64,000 nucleotides of DNA, from NCBI GenBank assembly GCA_943736015.1, contig OX031068.1, positions 32,546,296 to 32,610,295 of the forward strand, read 5' to 3'. The notes under the pieces are model-generated. The model ran no database searches, was not told the DNA's origin, and saw only the letters and a program-made list of their open reading frames with translations. The stretch is from Tridacna crocea. Lineage: Eukaryota; Mollusca; Bivalvia; Cardiida; Cardiidae. Position numbers and translations under genes: made by a program. Position 1 is the stretch's first letter, and each line of letters starts with the position of its first letter. Shown here one piece after another: positions 23,501 to 32,559 of this stretch.

Positions 23501-24170
23501 CCATGTCATTTAGACTGCCAGACTCTGAGATTCTTGTTTCACATAAGGCTGCAATGTCTATGTCATACTTTGCGAGTTCCATCGCCACGAGTGCGGTGCG
23601 TCTCTCTGGTCTGTTTGCTTCTTCACGGTCAAGAAGTGTCCTGACATTCCACTGAGCTAAAGTCAAATTCCTGTATCTTCCTTGTCTACTTTTCACTGTC
23701 GATGGAAGTTGTCGAGCAGCGCGGTCCTTGGTAACCCGGGCGACGGCCGATCCGGTATGTGGATTCTTGCGGTTGTACATTTCATGAAAAACTGCTTGCA
23801 AAGGATGTTGAAGTGTCGATAGCTTTTGCAAGTTACTAGCGACACTCTTTCAGGATTTAATAGTATTCCTGCACCGGCAAGAACATGTCGAGACAGGCGC
23901 AGACTATTAGTCCTTGTAGCGGATGGCCGGTAGATGATGGGTGTTCCATTCAGCAACCGCCCTCAATGCCTCCACATTTGCATGGTTTCTGTCAGGGTTG
24001 TCTCCCTTAGCTTTTGGTTCTGACGAGAACCTATCCCACAAGGCAGCGGAAGACTGTGCAGGGCAGGGGTGTCTATGTCCCTGAGATATAACACGTATAT
24101 CCGCATACCCACAGACAGACATAATGTAATGCTTAACCACTTTTCCGGACAAACCTGCGTTTTTACGACG
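20560..24170 (-). mobile_element. RTE/BovB-like LINE
   Basis: Non-LTR retrotransposon on the minus strand inside an intron of the cysteine-rich gene. The core is one long intact ORF (20664-23831). Its 3' end, about 50 bp after the stop, runs into a GTCT/GTCC tetranucleotide array (20560-20620 on the plus strand as GACA/GACG), typical of RTE-type LINEs that end in short tandem repeats rather than poly(A). The 5' limit is uncertain; coding-like sequence in other frames extends to about 24170. Confidence 0.8.
20664..23831 (-). CDS. RTE/BovB-like endonuclease-reverse transcriptase, intact
   Basis: A 1055-codon ORF without interruption. N-terminal APE endonuclease, residues about 55-310: LAQWNVRTLLD, IAALCETRISESG, LMGDFNARIGSDYNKW and WTDHQMTRSKVTF. 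A linker follows, then reverse transcriptase from about residue 530: DGRAPGEDGIPAEVWKHGG, NYRGISLLSIAGKVFARIL, ESQCGFRPNRSTIDMIFSL, VVFVDFTKAFDTVGRTGLW, NGVKQGCVLAPTLFSIF and the catalytic FADDSALLAHS. The C-terminal region, LLYGAESWTVYRS through LRWTGHIMRMPQDRLPKQIL to DRSIWRSAVG, matches the layout of BovB and related craniofacial-development-protein-2-like sequences. Start taken as the first Met. An intact frame suggests recent activity. Confidence 0.9.
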   Translation of the reverse strand: MQKLSTLQHPLQAVFHEMYNRKNPHTGSAVARVTKDRAARQLPSTVKSRQGRYRNLTLAQWNVRTLLDREEANRPERRTALVAMELAKYDIDIAALCETRISESGSLNDMDYTFFWSGRPNGEKREAGVGFAMRRNIASMMIETPLPISDRIMSMRLPLTKNNSATFISVYAPTLTNPDDKKEEFYNLLAETLRRVPRTDKLILMGDFNARIGSDYNKWPSVLGKYGIGKCNSNGELLLAMCSEFELTVTNTMFKQKDERKTTWMHPRSKHWHLIDFIITRQRDKTDFCNTRVMRGANCWTDHQMTRSKVTFHLRQKHIKQGAKKPSKLNTAKLRSIKERETLAKDMNDALDRFEIEEGHSIDQKWTALQQVVYNTAKESLGKPGRKHQDWFDPGDQKLQQLIRKRDQANQKVLQSRSSRSTVAAYKDACRQLQQHTRSLKTAWWDSKAQELQTAADRNDMKAFYNGLKEVWGPQKKGPVQLKSADGLETISDNKEVLARWSEHFQKLLNVPGEIQTEALDNIQQRTTKHYLDETPSMNEVTKAIAGLKDGRAPGEDGIPAEVWKHGGTKLVDRLHQLICSAWDEGTVPQAWKNASIVTIYKKGDRSDCGNYRGISLLSIAGKVFARILLNRLSKHVTPEIVPESQCGFRPNRSTIDMIFSLRQLQEKCIEQDQPLYVVFVDFTKAFDTVGRTGLWQLLRKYGCPDKFTSMIESLHTGMKAKVSDGVETSDAFEVTNGVKQGCVLAPTLFSIFLSAMLDEAFRDLTDGVYIQSRQDADLFKVTHFKARTKSIQVLIRELLFADDSALLAHSPQEIQRIVNAFSEASKKFGLKINIKKTEVLYQPDSSKSQEVDILVDGIKLNSVPEFTYLGSTAAKDGRIDAEIQRRIAKASSSFGRLHQRLWNNHHVSLKVKGKIYRAIVISTLLYGAESWTVYRSHVKKLHAFMMRHLRTIMKVTWKDKVTNKEILERTGLTPMEDMLIRKNLRWTGHIMRMPQDRLPKQILFSQLPVGSRKRGRPRLRFKDTVKRNLKRRNINLNSWPELCNDRSIWRSAVG

Positions 24171-24457
24171 CAAGAGAAGGCTTTTTTAAAAACATTTTTC
24201 ACAATATATTTTACTGTGTTTGAAACCAATCCTATCGATGAAGTCTTATTCAGACTGGTTTCTTTTATATTTCCTATCATTTAATTTGTCGTCTGGAATT
24301 CTACCAATTCTAATAGGCTTTATATTGTCATCTGATATATATCTAAATAAAGCTTGAGTCATTGTAATCTACGAATGAGTGTGCGATATTGCTTTGAATA
24401 TTCCTGTCAAAATAACATTGATATTGACATTGCGCCCTGGCAAAAGGAGGCTGTGCA

Positions 24458-24620
24458 GGCTGACCTGAAACCCTTTACTTCATGGATACTCATTTCTTCG
24501 CATTGCTTGTGGGAGCCTTTGGAAAACATTGTGGCAAAAGGTGAAATTACTCGTGATGAGCAATTTCACTTTTTGCCACAATGTTTTCTACACTATCAGC
24601 CTTATGGGGTAAAGGTTTAA
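24458..24620. mobile_element. Related hairpin MITE, AACATTGTGGCAAAAGG subfamily
   Basis: Ends AAACCCTTTACTTC and GGGGTAAAGGTTTAA; hairpin AACATTGTGGCAAAAGGTGA against TTTTTGCCACAATGTT. The same subfamily is seen at 33908-33980 and 52620-52752. Very close to exon A2. Confidence 0.75.
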
Positions 24621-24642
24621 CCATAGTCGATGCTCATTGCAG

Positions 24643-24794
24643 GTTGCACGATCTCGACATTTCTTCCATATTCAAAACTGTTTTATCCAGTGAGGGCAAG
24701 TGTCCGGAACTATTGTCACTTGCTGGTATAAAGTCCAAGGAATTAGCGCCAGACATCACCAGAGTGCTTGACCAGTGTTCTCAATATAAACCTG
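24643..24794 (+). CDS. Exon A2 of the cysteine-rich repeat gene
   Basis: Acceptor TGCTCATTGCAG ends at 24642; donor CCTG|GTAAGC follows 24794. It is 152 bp, phase 2 in and phase 1 out, identical in length and phase to A1. Key motif: GKCPELLSLAGIKS, then a cysteine in VLDQCSQYKP. Joined to B2 it gives DEFKC. A hairpin MITE of the AACATTGTGGCAAAAGG subfamily ends only about 22 bp before the exon, so it overlaps or abuts the branch-point region. Decayed copies of the middle of this exon follow in the next intron (24829-25110). Confidence 0.75.
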
Positions 24795-24828
24795 GTAAGC
24801 TTTGTCTGAAATTAATACCCCTTATTTA

Positions 24829-25110
24829 AGATTAAAAACGTTGTATCCGGTAGATGGACGTGTCCGGAGTTGTTCACACTTGTCGGTGATTTGACGTCAG
24901 CTGTGTATTCGACCACATTTCATGGTAGGTATAAAACATCCATATTCGGCAAAAACATATTTCAACAATTTTGGAACCGAAAAGACGGAAATATTCGGAT
25001 TTGTTGAACTTGTCCTCGGTATACTACAAAGGGTCAACAACTTCCAGAACAATTATTTAAATTGAGGACGTTGAATTTGTAACGTGGAAATATCCAGAAA
25101 TTGTTACTAC
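24829..25110 (+). pseudogene. Decayed partial copies of exon A
   Basis: At 24829-24890 the DNA aligns with the middle of exon A2 (GTGTCCGGAGTTGTTCACAC against GTGTCCGGAACTATTGTCAC), giving TCPELFTLVGDL. A weaker match near 25055-25110 gives KYPEIVT. They lack splice sites and are interrupted by stops. They are read as old local duplications of the exon. Confidence 0.45.
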
Positions 25111-25683
25111 CTTTTGACACTGGAGTAATCGCGATATGGCTGCCAGTACCTGGCTTGCTGCACTTCCATCAATTTTTCAACTAAGCAAATTATTTTCCTT
25201 ACTTTTCAAGTCATTAACTTGTTTTCTAAATTTATAAGCTATTTTTTTAAAGCACTTTTCTCCCCTGCTATAGCACGATAACATTGTATAGTGTAATTTT
25301 ATCAGTGTTACGGCTATAACCGATTAAGTTTTAGTCATTAAAATACTTTGCTCGATCAAAAGTTAAAAAAAAAAAAACTTCTAATAAACATGAGCTCCGT
25401 TTTAGCAGGCAGAGCTTCAGGAGGACTTTAAACTTTGAGGAGGGAGAGGGGGCCCTGGTTCGAATGCTCAGTCCGGCGAATCGCCTTCCGAGAATTGATT
25501 ATGGTAATCGCTACGGGATTCATTCTTTTCTCACCGCTAGTAATGGCTTCGATAATGGTTGTATAGGAAAGATGCCAATGGTTTGAGAGGAAAATTGTAC
25601 GAAGTTACAGTAAAACAGACTCCCGAAAAGCATATTACACTGCACTGGACGTCGCGATACAACTTAAATCATGTTAAAAATGT

Positions 25684-25910
25684 TTAGCTCTTTACCACAA
25701 GACAAAATTCAACACTTTTCCAAATTGAAAGCATATAAATATGCAGACGAAAAAAAATGGGATTCAAAAATTCAAATTCGTAAGGGTAGAAAACATTGTA
25801 GGAAAAGGAGAAAATGCTGATTACCAACATTTTTCTCCGTTTCCCACAATGTTTTTCACAGCTTTCTTTCTGAGGGTCGTTAAAGTCGGGAATGTGCGGT
25901 GAAGGGCTAA
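25684..25910. mobile_element. TTAA hairpin MITE, reverse orientation
   Basis: GCTCTTTACCACAAGAC at the left and GTGCGGTGAAGGGCTAA at the right; hairpin centred near 25825. The TTAA ends are mutated. Confidence 0.75.
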
Positions 25911-26200
25911 CAGTGTATATACAGACCGTTTTAAATGACTTAAGATTTAGATTTCAGTTCATTTGCACCGACAACATCGAATATGAACCAAACTCTATGA
26001 TAACAGGGCTTTATGCTTCTGCAAAAAATCAGATTAGCCTGTGCAGTCCACAGGCTGACTTGGTTGTGTAATTATTACCAAATTGTAACACCCATTTCAT
26101 CATTCAGTGAAATAAAATATTATACTGTTTTTGTCCAATTTCCACCATTACACACCAACAGTGCTCTCAGCACTTTGATTTTTGTAATGATTCTCTTTAG

Positions 26201-26288
26201 ACGAGTTCAAATGCACCTTAGATCCTACAGCCGTGACCATGGTAAAAGAGTGCAATGGCAGTTTCGGAGATAAGCAAAATACATGCAG
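26201..26288 (+). CDS. Exon B2 of the cysteine-rich repeat gene
   Basis: Acceptor TGATTCTCTTTAG ends at 26200; donor ACATGCAG|GTCAGA follows 26288. It is 88 bp, phase 1 in and phase 2 out, matching B1. It encodes DEFKCTLDPTAVTMV, then a second cysteine in KECNGSFGDK and a third in NTC. The leaving bases AG join C of the terminal exon to give Ser. A tRNA-related SINE on the opposite strand begins shortly downstream. Confidence 0.75.
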
Positions 26289-26489
26289 GTCAGAATTTAT
26301 ACTTTCTCTCAGTAACTACTTTAAAGTGCTTTGTTTGTTTATATTTGAGTTTAAGGCTGTTTTAACATATTTGGACATATTATGGTGTTCAGTGCACCTA
26401 AGAATGTGTTTCCAGGTTTTTTTCACACAGGTACTGACTCAACTTTCTTTCCAAGCCACTCACTACTTTTCTCACTTGCATCAGAGGTG

Positions 26490-26600
26490 AGAGGCGAAAA
26501 TAGTCGTAAAGAAAGTTTGCCTCAACCGGATATCGAGCTCACAACCACAATGTCTTGGGTCAGATACGCTAACCATAGAGCTAACCGGCCGGGGCCGTAA
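26490..26600 (-). mobile_element. tRNA-derived SINE (head at right, body leftward)
   Basis: Minus strand: GGTTAGCTCTATGGTTAGCG (A box) and GTGAGCTCGATATCC (B box-like). The body probably extends left to about 26300. Confidence 0.55.
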
Positions 26601-27137
26601 AACCGCACTATTATATATATGTTTTCAATCCAGTCCTAGGATAAAATTTATTATTATACGTGTGTGAAAACATAATTACAAATGCAGAAACTGCTTGCTA
26701 TTATAAATTTCTCTCTTTGCCATAATGATTTTTAAAAAGAAAAGTTTTGTTGGAAGATAAAGAATTATAATATTCAGATGGGAATTATTAGTTAATACCA
26801 GACAATTGGCTTGAAGGAAGTTTCTTGGTAGAAAATGGTAACAGCAGTTCTGCTAGTTCTGCAAACGCGCTGTTGTACCGTTCTTCGACCAGCTCAGCCA
26901 AATTCCGCCTTTTTTTTTTGTCATGCCCTGTGGAAGAAAGCTTTAAAAAGAAGAAATTGACGGTAACCACCAGTTTCTCTTTCTACCACGAAAAATCCTA
27001 TCAACAAGCACATCCTATTTGTCGACTGTATAAGTTATTGATCATATATTTCATTTGTATGAAATTAAATCGGAGGGAGGCGAAGCCGACCGACGATTTA
27101 GTTTCATACAAATGAAATATATTGATCAATAACTAAC

Positions 27138-28415
27138 TTACAGTTTGCCCTACTTTCTAATTGACTGACGGCGGCGGATGGGTGGAAAGAGCCATACAAG
27201 AACGACAGAAACTTCGGTTCGCAACGCTTCTTTTGATTGACAGTTGTACGAACGTGCGTTTTGAGTCGTACGGCGTTAACTCTTATTTATGTTGTCCTTG
27301 AACTAGCTTCAGGACAATTGTCTGCAGTTAGGCTCATTTGGCATACCACGGTTGATGGTAGCCATCATATCCCTCGTCTGTATCTAGTGGATTAATATGC
27401 AGCAGATCGGTACATTCATCGGCCAGAAATACGTCGTTTTTACCCGTTCTGAAAATTGTCAGGCTCCTCTTACAAAAGAAAACTTGGGTTTTAATTTTCT
27501 ATCGAAATCTTTCGAACCATATTTCAGATGACAAACAGTTCGTACATATCAATTCTAATTGAAGTTTTAACCGACAGATAGACAGATGTAAATAACTTCA
27601 TACAGGTCGTTTATGTCGTTACTAAACGAATCACATTGGCCCGCCATCTATCAGATCACGTGACTCCCAGTTCAAATGTAAACGACCGTTATACGGACGA
27701 GGTTAGATGTAGGGACGGAATCGGCTGAATTTCATGCTCTTTGAAGCGATAGCTTCAGCAATGGATGCATGCTTTGAGCCGATTGACGACGAGGAATTTT
27801 ATAAAGAACTTATTTTCCCTGACACACACAGGCGACTTCTCGCTAACAAAACTGTGTTCAATAAACCCCCATGTCCCTCTAAAGTTGCTTACTGTCCAGG
27901 TTCTGTTTCATTTTTAACCCATTCCAGATAAGTCCTCTCTTTTGCTGCCCTGAGGCAGAAGGCGTGTGAAAACATTGTGCGAAGAGGAGAAATTGCTTGA
28001 AAGTAGCATTTTCTCCTATCCTGCTATGTTCCTTTTTTTCTTTCCACAGACAAATCCTATAATTTGAGCAAACGTTTTCAAATTGGACCCAAGCCAAATT
28101 TCCCAGCCTGAGGTTTTTTGGTAAAGGGTTAAATACCACGTGGTCAAGTAGGAGTTGTTTAGTCCCGATATTCACGTGGAAATTACGTCACTTTTACTAC
28201 AGTGTATGCATTAGATTGGTATTTACTCTTTAAAGACCAGCTAAAATACTATGGGCGGAGCTTCTCGTTAACGGGAATACAACTGTATATAGGTCAACCA
28301 TTTAATGATTAAGTGGTCACATATTGCAACATATTGAATCTGTATGGAATTAAATCGAGCAATTTTGAACGAAATCCGTCGTTTTCATTGGTTTAGAAAG
28401 TAGGGCAAACTGTAA
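27138..28415 (+). mobile_element. Non-autonomous DNA transposon X, copy 1
   Basis: About 1278 bp with 20-23 bp terminal inverted repeats TTACAGTTTGCCCTACTTTC. No transposase. Superfamily unclear. It contains a short ORF (27734-27931, MLFEAIASAMDACFEPIDDE) whose first 40 codons are also open in copy 2, and a nested MITE at 27914-28132. Confidence 0.7.
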
Positions 28416-28589
28416 GACCTTAAGGAGGTCAAGTCTAAAATTAAATCTTGCGGTACAGAATTGTTATTGTACTTTATATTTCATGCTTTCCGGTAGATTA
28501 TCAAAAAAAATGTCGGTACAATATTTTCTATTTCAATATTTCATGTTCACGACCAGTGAAATTCTCGATTTTTCATTTTTTAAATCTTT

Positions 28590-29874
28590 TTACAGTTTGC
28601 CCTACTTTCTAAACCAATGAAAACGACGGATTTCGTTCAAAATTGCTCGATCTAATTCCATACAGATTCAATATGTTGCAATATGTGACCACTTAATCAT
28701 TAAATGGTTGACCTATATACAGTTGTATCCCCGTTAACGAGAAGCTCCGCCCATAGTATTTTAGCTGGTCTTTAAAGAGTAAATACCAATCTAATGCATA
28801 CACTGTAGTAAAAGTGACGTAATTTCCACGTGAATATCGGGACTAAACAACTCCTACTTGACCACGTGGTATTTAACCCTTTACCAAAAAACCTCAGGCT
28901 GGGAAATTTGGCTTGGGTCCAATTTGAAAACGTTTGCTCAAATTATAGGATTTGTCTGTGGAAAGAAAAAAAGGAAAATAGCAGGATAGGAGAAAATACT
29001 ACTTACGAGCAATTTCTCCTCTTCGCACAATGTTTTCACACGCCTTCTGCCTCAGGGCAGCAAAAAAGAGGACTTATCTGGAATGGGTTAAAAATGAAAC
29101 AGAACCTGGACAGTAAGCAACTTTAGAGGGACATGGGGGTTTATTGTACAGTTTTGTTAGCGAGAAGTCGCCTGTGTGTGTCAGGGAAAATAAGTTCTTT
29201 ATAAAATTCCTCGTCGTCAATCGGCTCAAAGCATGCATCCATTGCTAAAGCTATCGCTTCAAAGAGCATGAAATTCAGCCGATTCCGTCCCTACATCTAA
29301 CCTCGTCCGTATAACGGTCGTTTACATTTGAACTGGGAGTCACGTGATCTGATAGATGGCGGGCCAATGTGATTCGTTTAGTAACGACATAAACGACCTG
29401 GATGAAGTTATTTACATCTGTCTATCTGTCGGTTAAAACTTCAATTGGAATTGATATAAAATTAATGTACGAACTGTTTGTCATCTGAAATATGGTTCCA
29501 AAGATTTCGTTAGAAAATTAAAACCCAAGTTTTCTTTTGTAAGAGGAGCCTGACAATTTTCAGAACGGGTAAAAACGACGTATTTCTGGCCGATGAATGT
29601 ACCGATCTGCTGCATATTAATCCACTAGATACAGACGTGGGATATGATGGCTAACATCAACCGTGGTATGCCAAATGAGCCTAACTGCAGACAATTGTCC
29701 TGAAGCTAGTTCAAGGACAACATAAATAAGAGTTAACGCCGTACGACTCAAAACGCACGTTCGTACAACTGTCAATCAAAAGAAGCGTTGCGAACCGAAG
29801 TTTCTGTCGTTCTTGTATGGCTCTTTCCACCCATCCGCCGCCGTCAGTCAATTAGAAAGTAGGGCAAACTGTAA
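28590..29874 (-). mobile_element. Non-autonomous DNA transposon X, copy 2 (inverted)
   Basis: About 1285 bp, same terminal repeats, opposite orientation to copy 1, nested MITE at 28873-29091 at the same site. The shared nested MITE shows that the two copies descend from one MITE-bearing parent. Confidence 0.7.
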
Positions 29875-29999
29875 GTTAGTTATTGATCAATATATTTCAT
29901 TTGTATGAAACTAAATCGTCGGTCGGCTTCGCCTCCCTCCGATTTAATTTCATACAAATGAAATATATGATCAATAACTTATACTAATTGAAGGCGGAA

Positions 30000-30670
30000 A
30001 CACTTGTACCCGCGCATGAGTTACTTATTTAAAATGCGTGTGCCTCAAAACAAGATGAAAATATGACGTAATTTTCCTTGCATGACGTATCATTGTAATA
30101 CGTTGCTACGCCGAGTTGGTACGCTAAGGGGAATAACCGAAAAGCACTGTGCTGGATTTTGATTAAGTTCCCTCCATTCATAGGAATGGTAAAAAAACAT
30201 GAAATAAATAGAATATTTTTTTTACGATGAAAGATCGAAATTTATTTCATGCTTTCCGGTAGAATACCGAGAAATATCAGTGAAAATATTTTTCGATCTT
30301 ACACTGGTACTACCAGTGAAAATACCGATTTTCATGTCCTTGTTGCCTAGGTTAATTGCTCGTGCCTCACAACCAGATGGAAATATTACGTCATTTACCT
30401 TACATTCTCGCGCTTGACATAATATTGTAATGCGTTGCTACGCGGGAGGGGTGCGCCACGGGGAATAACGGAAAGGAACTGTACTGGATTTTGATTAAGC
30501 TTCTCCAAGAAAGGGTTAAAAGCATGAAATAAATAGAATATTTGGGTTTTCTTTTTTCGGTGAAAGATCGAAATCCATTTCGTCTCGTGAACATCATCTG
30601 TATTTTTTAATATTACCGATATTGTCCACTCGATGAAATAAATTTCGATCTTTCATCGTAAAAAAACAAC
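30000..30670. repeat. Two diverged direct copies of about 340 bp with GATCGAAAT hairpins
   Basis: Units begin with CGTGCCTCA and share GTAATxCGTTGCTACGC, GGATTTTGATTAAG and CATGAAATAAATAGAATATT. ACGATGAAAGATCGAAAT appears in both orientations. The 174 bp spacer of the adjacent palindrome carries a related piece (TTTCATGCTTTCCGGTAGA). Confidence 0.65.
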
Positions 30671-30689
30671 TATCCTCTATATATTCCAG

Positions 30690-30885
30690 CTTCTACAACT
30701 GCGTGGTTGCAAACATGACAAGGAGGTGTGGGTATGACGGGGCCAGGAATTACGTCAGCGCCGTCAACATCGTCTCCGGCCCTCTTACGTTTAACATGGA
30801 CAAATGTGGATGGCCGTCATCAAGCATTCAGTTCAATTCCAATGGTTTTCTTGTTCTGTGTCTAATCGTAGTAATAAAACTTTAA
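30690..30885 (+). CDS. Terminal exon C2 of the cysteine-rich repeat gene, with hydrophobic C-tail
   Basis: Acceptor TCCTCTATATATTCCAG ends at 30689. The exon enters in phase 2 and runs to TAA at 30883-30885. It reads FYNCVVANMTRRCGYDGARN, then YVSAVNIV and DKCGWP, paralogous to exon C1. After the last cysteine comes a short Ser/Asn linker and then NGFLVLCLIVVIKL at the very end. A small-residue linker followed by a terminal hydrophobic stretch is the usual layout of a GPI-attachment signal; a single-pass membrane anchor is the alternative. AATAAA at 30873-30878 overlaps the last codons, so the 3' UTR would be very short. Confidence 0.75.
30873..30878 (+). terminator. Polyadenylation signal AATAAA
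   Basis: A canonical hexamer inside the last coding codons of exon C2, a few bases before the stop. Cleavage would be expected around 30890-30905. Its position agrees with this being the last exon. Confidence 0.5.
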
Positions 30886-31069
30886 TAGTCAATGTATTAT
30901 AATAGTGTTCTAACTCAATTTTTGCAAAATTTGAGATATACATGTATATTTTGTTGGAATCATCTTGAAGCGTACTATCTCCTCGTAGAGGCAGTTTTGT
31001 GATCTCCAGTTTTTATACAGATTGTTCCGAAACATCGTGCATTAAGTCGATTTCCCAATCAGAATGTTT

Positions 31070-32550
31070 TAAAGGTGGCCCATCAGATTTTGGGACGAAA
31101 TGTTTATAACAAGAGGGCGAAGATGGCCCTGGATCGCTCACCTGAATTTTGAGAGGACTATAGCCTTTTTTTTTTTTTTTTTTGAAGGTATTGAAACACT
31201 GGAAACAAAATCATTTTTTTGCCAAGCAATTTTTAAAAGGTCACCTGTAAAAGTCTTTTCAAAATCTGACCAGCAGTTTCAGAAAAGAAGAATTTTTCGG
31301 AGTTTCTTAATTTCCGTACTCTGCAAGTAGCCCCCATTCACCAGAGCAATGTTTCTTAACCTATCAAAATTTCGCTAATAAATTTTCAAAAAAGTCATTC
31401 AAGGAATATTTCCGTGAAATAAATTTAAAATCTGACCAGCTCTTTCGGAGAAGAAGAATTTTCAAGAAATTCTTCATTTCCATATAGTGCAAGTAGCCCC
31501 TATTCACCAGAGCAATGTCTCTCGACGAATCAAACTTTCACGAACACTTTTTGAAAAGTGTCAACCAAAGAACATCTCTGTGAAATTATTTGAAAATCTG
31601 ACGAGCTGTTTCAGAGAAGAAGAATTTTTAAGAATTTCTTCATTGCCCTATAGTGGAAGTAGCCCCCATTCACCAGAGCCATGTTTCTTGACGGATCAAA
31701 ATTTCGCGAACAATTTTTGAAAAGGGTCACCAAAGGAGCATCTCTGTGAAATTATTGTAAAACCTGGCCAGCGGTTTCAGAGAAGAAGAATTTTTAAGAA
31801 TTTCTTCATTTCTGTATAGTGTAAGAAGCCCCCATTCACCAGAGCCATGTTTATTGACGGATCAAAATTTCGCGAACAATTTTTGAAAAGGGTCAACCAA
31901 GGAACATCTCTGTGAAATTATTCTAAAATCTGGCCAGCGGATTCATAGAAGAAGAATTTTTAAGAATTCCTTCATTTCTGTATAGTACAAGAAGCCCCCA
32001 TTCACCAGAGCCATGTTTCTTGACGGATCAAAATTTCGCGAACAGTTTTTAAAAAGGGTCACCCAAGGAACATCTCTGTGAAATTATTTTAAAATCTGGC
32101 CAGCTGTTTCAGAGAAGAAGAATTTTTAAGAATTCCTTCATTTCTGTATAATGCAAGAAGCCCCCATTCACCAGAGCCATGTTTCTTGACGGATCAAAAT
32201 TTCACGAATAATTTTTAAAAAGGGTCACCCAAAGAACATCTCTATGAAATTATTTTAAAATCTGGCCAGCGGTTTCGGAGAAGAAGATTTTTAAAGAATT
32301 TCCTAAAAAATTCCATTCCGTTGCCATGGCAACCAGAGTTTTTGATGGAATCAAATTCTGCGAACAATTTTTAAAGAGGACCTCCCAAGGAACATTCCAG
32401 CCAAGTTTGGTCCAATTGGCCCAGCGGTTTAGGAGGAGTTGATGTTTAAAGAATTGTTGACGACGCACGACGACCGACGGACGACGGACGACGGACACCG
32501 GGTGACCCTAAAAGCTCCCCTTGAGCACGTTGTGCTCAGAAGAGCTAAAA
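31070..32550 (+). mobile_element. Pearl/Helentron-like element 2 with six 166 bp core repeats
   Basis: Left end AACAAGAGGGCGAAGATGGC..CTGGATCGCTCACCTG; core units with CCCCCATTCACCAGAGCCAT and AAAATCTGGCCAGCGGTTTC at 31331, 31497, 31661, 31829, 31995 and 32161 (period about 166 bp); then GACGACCGACGGACGACGGA and a right hairpin GAGCACGTTGTGCTC. The ends match element 1 but the core repeat is unrelated. Confidence 0.78.
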
Positions 32551-32559
32551 ATACAAAGA

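Larger units (their letters stand above)
27028..29984. repeat. 2.96 kb inverted repeat: two 1.28 kb elements head to head
   Basis: Arm 1 is 27028-28415, arm 2 is 28590-29984, spacer 174 bp. Each arm holds an outer hairpin of about 110 bp (TAAATCGGAGGGAGGCGAAG at its loop), a 1.28 kb element bounded by TTACAGTTTGCCCTACTTTC and its complement, and inside it a TTAA MITE. The arms differ by scattered substitutions and small indels, so they are not a perfect copy. Located in the last intron of the cysteine-rich gene. Confidence 0.92.
1081..30885 (+). other. Multi-exon gene for a secreted cysteine-rich repeat protein (5' end outside window)
   Basis: Span of a gene rebuilt from at least seven exons listed separately (A1, B1, C1, L2, A2, B2, C2). 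Seen directly: paired exons match in length, phase and residues (A/A 152 bp, B/B 88 bp, C/C with shared CG and YxSAVN), all with GT-AG borders, and the frame closes across every junction. One module is L(133)+A(152)+B(88)+C(134)=507 bp, 169 residues, phase 1 at both ends, as usual for shuffled extracellular domains. About ten cysteines per module, with a NCV-x5-RCG pattern near the end, resemble the T20D4.11-like/DUF19 family (inference). The last exon ends in a hydrophobic tail without a cytosolic segment, suggesting a GPI-anchored surface protein. The first L exon, signal peptide and promoter must lie left of position 1. Introns carry a DIRS element, two LINEs, a pearl element, SINEs, MITEs and a 3 kb palindrome. 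Confidence 0.72.

Noticed and set aside
25405..25560. GGTTCGAATGC B-box-like sequence
   Set aside because: No convincing A box; too weak to call a SINE.
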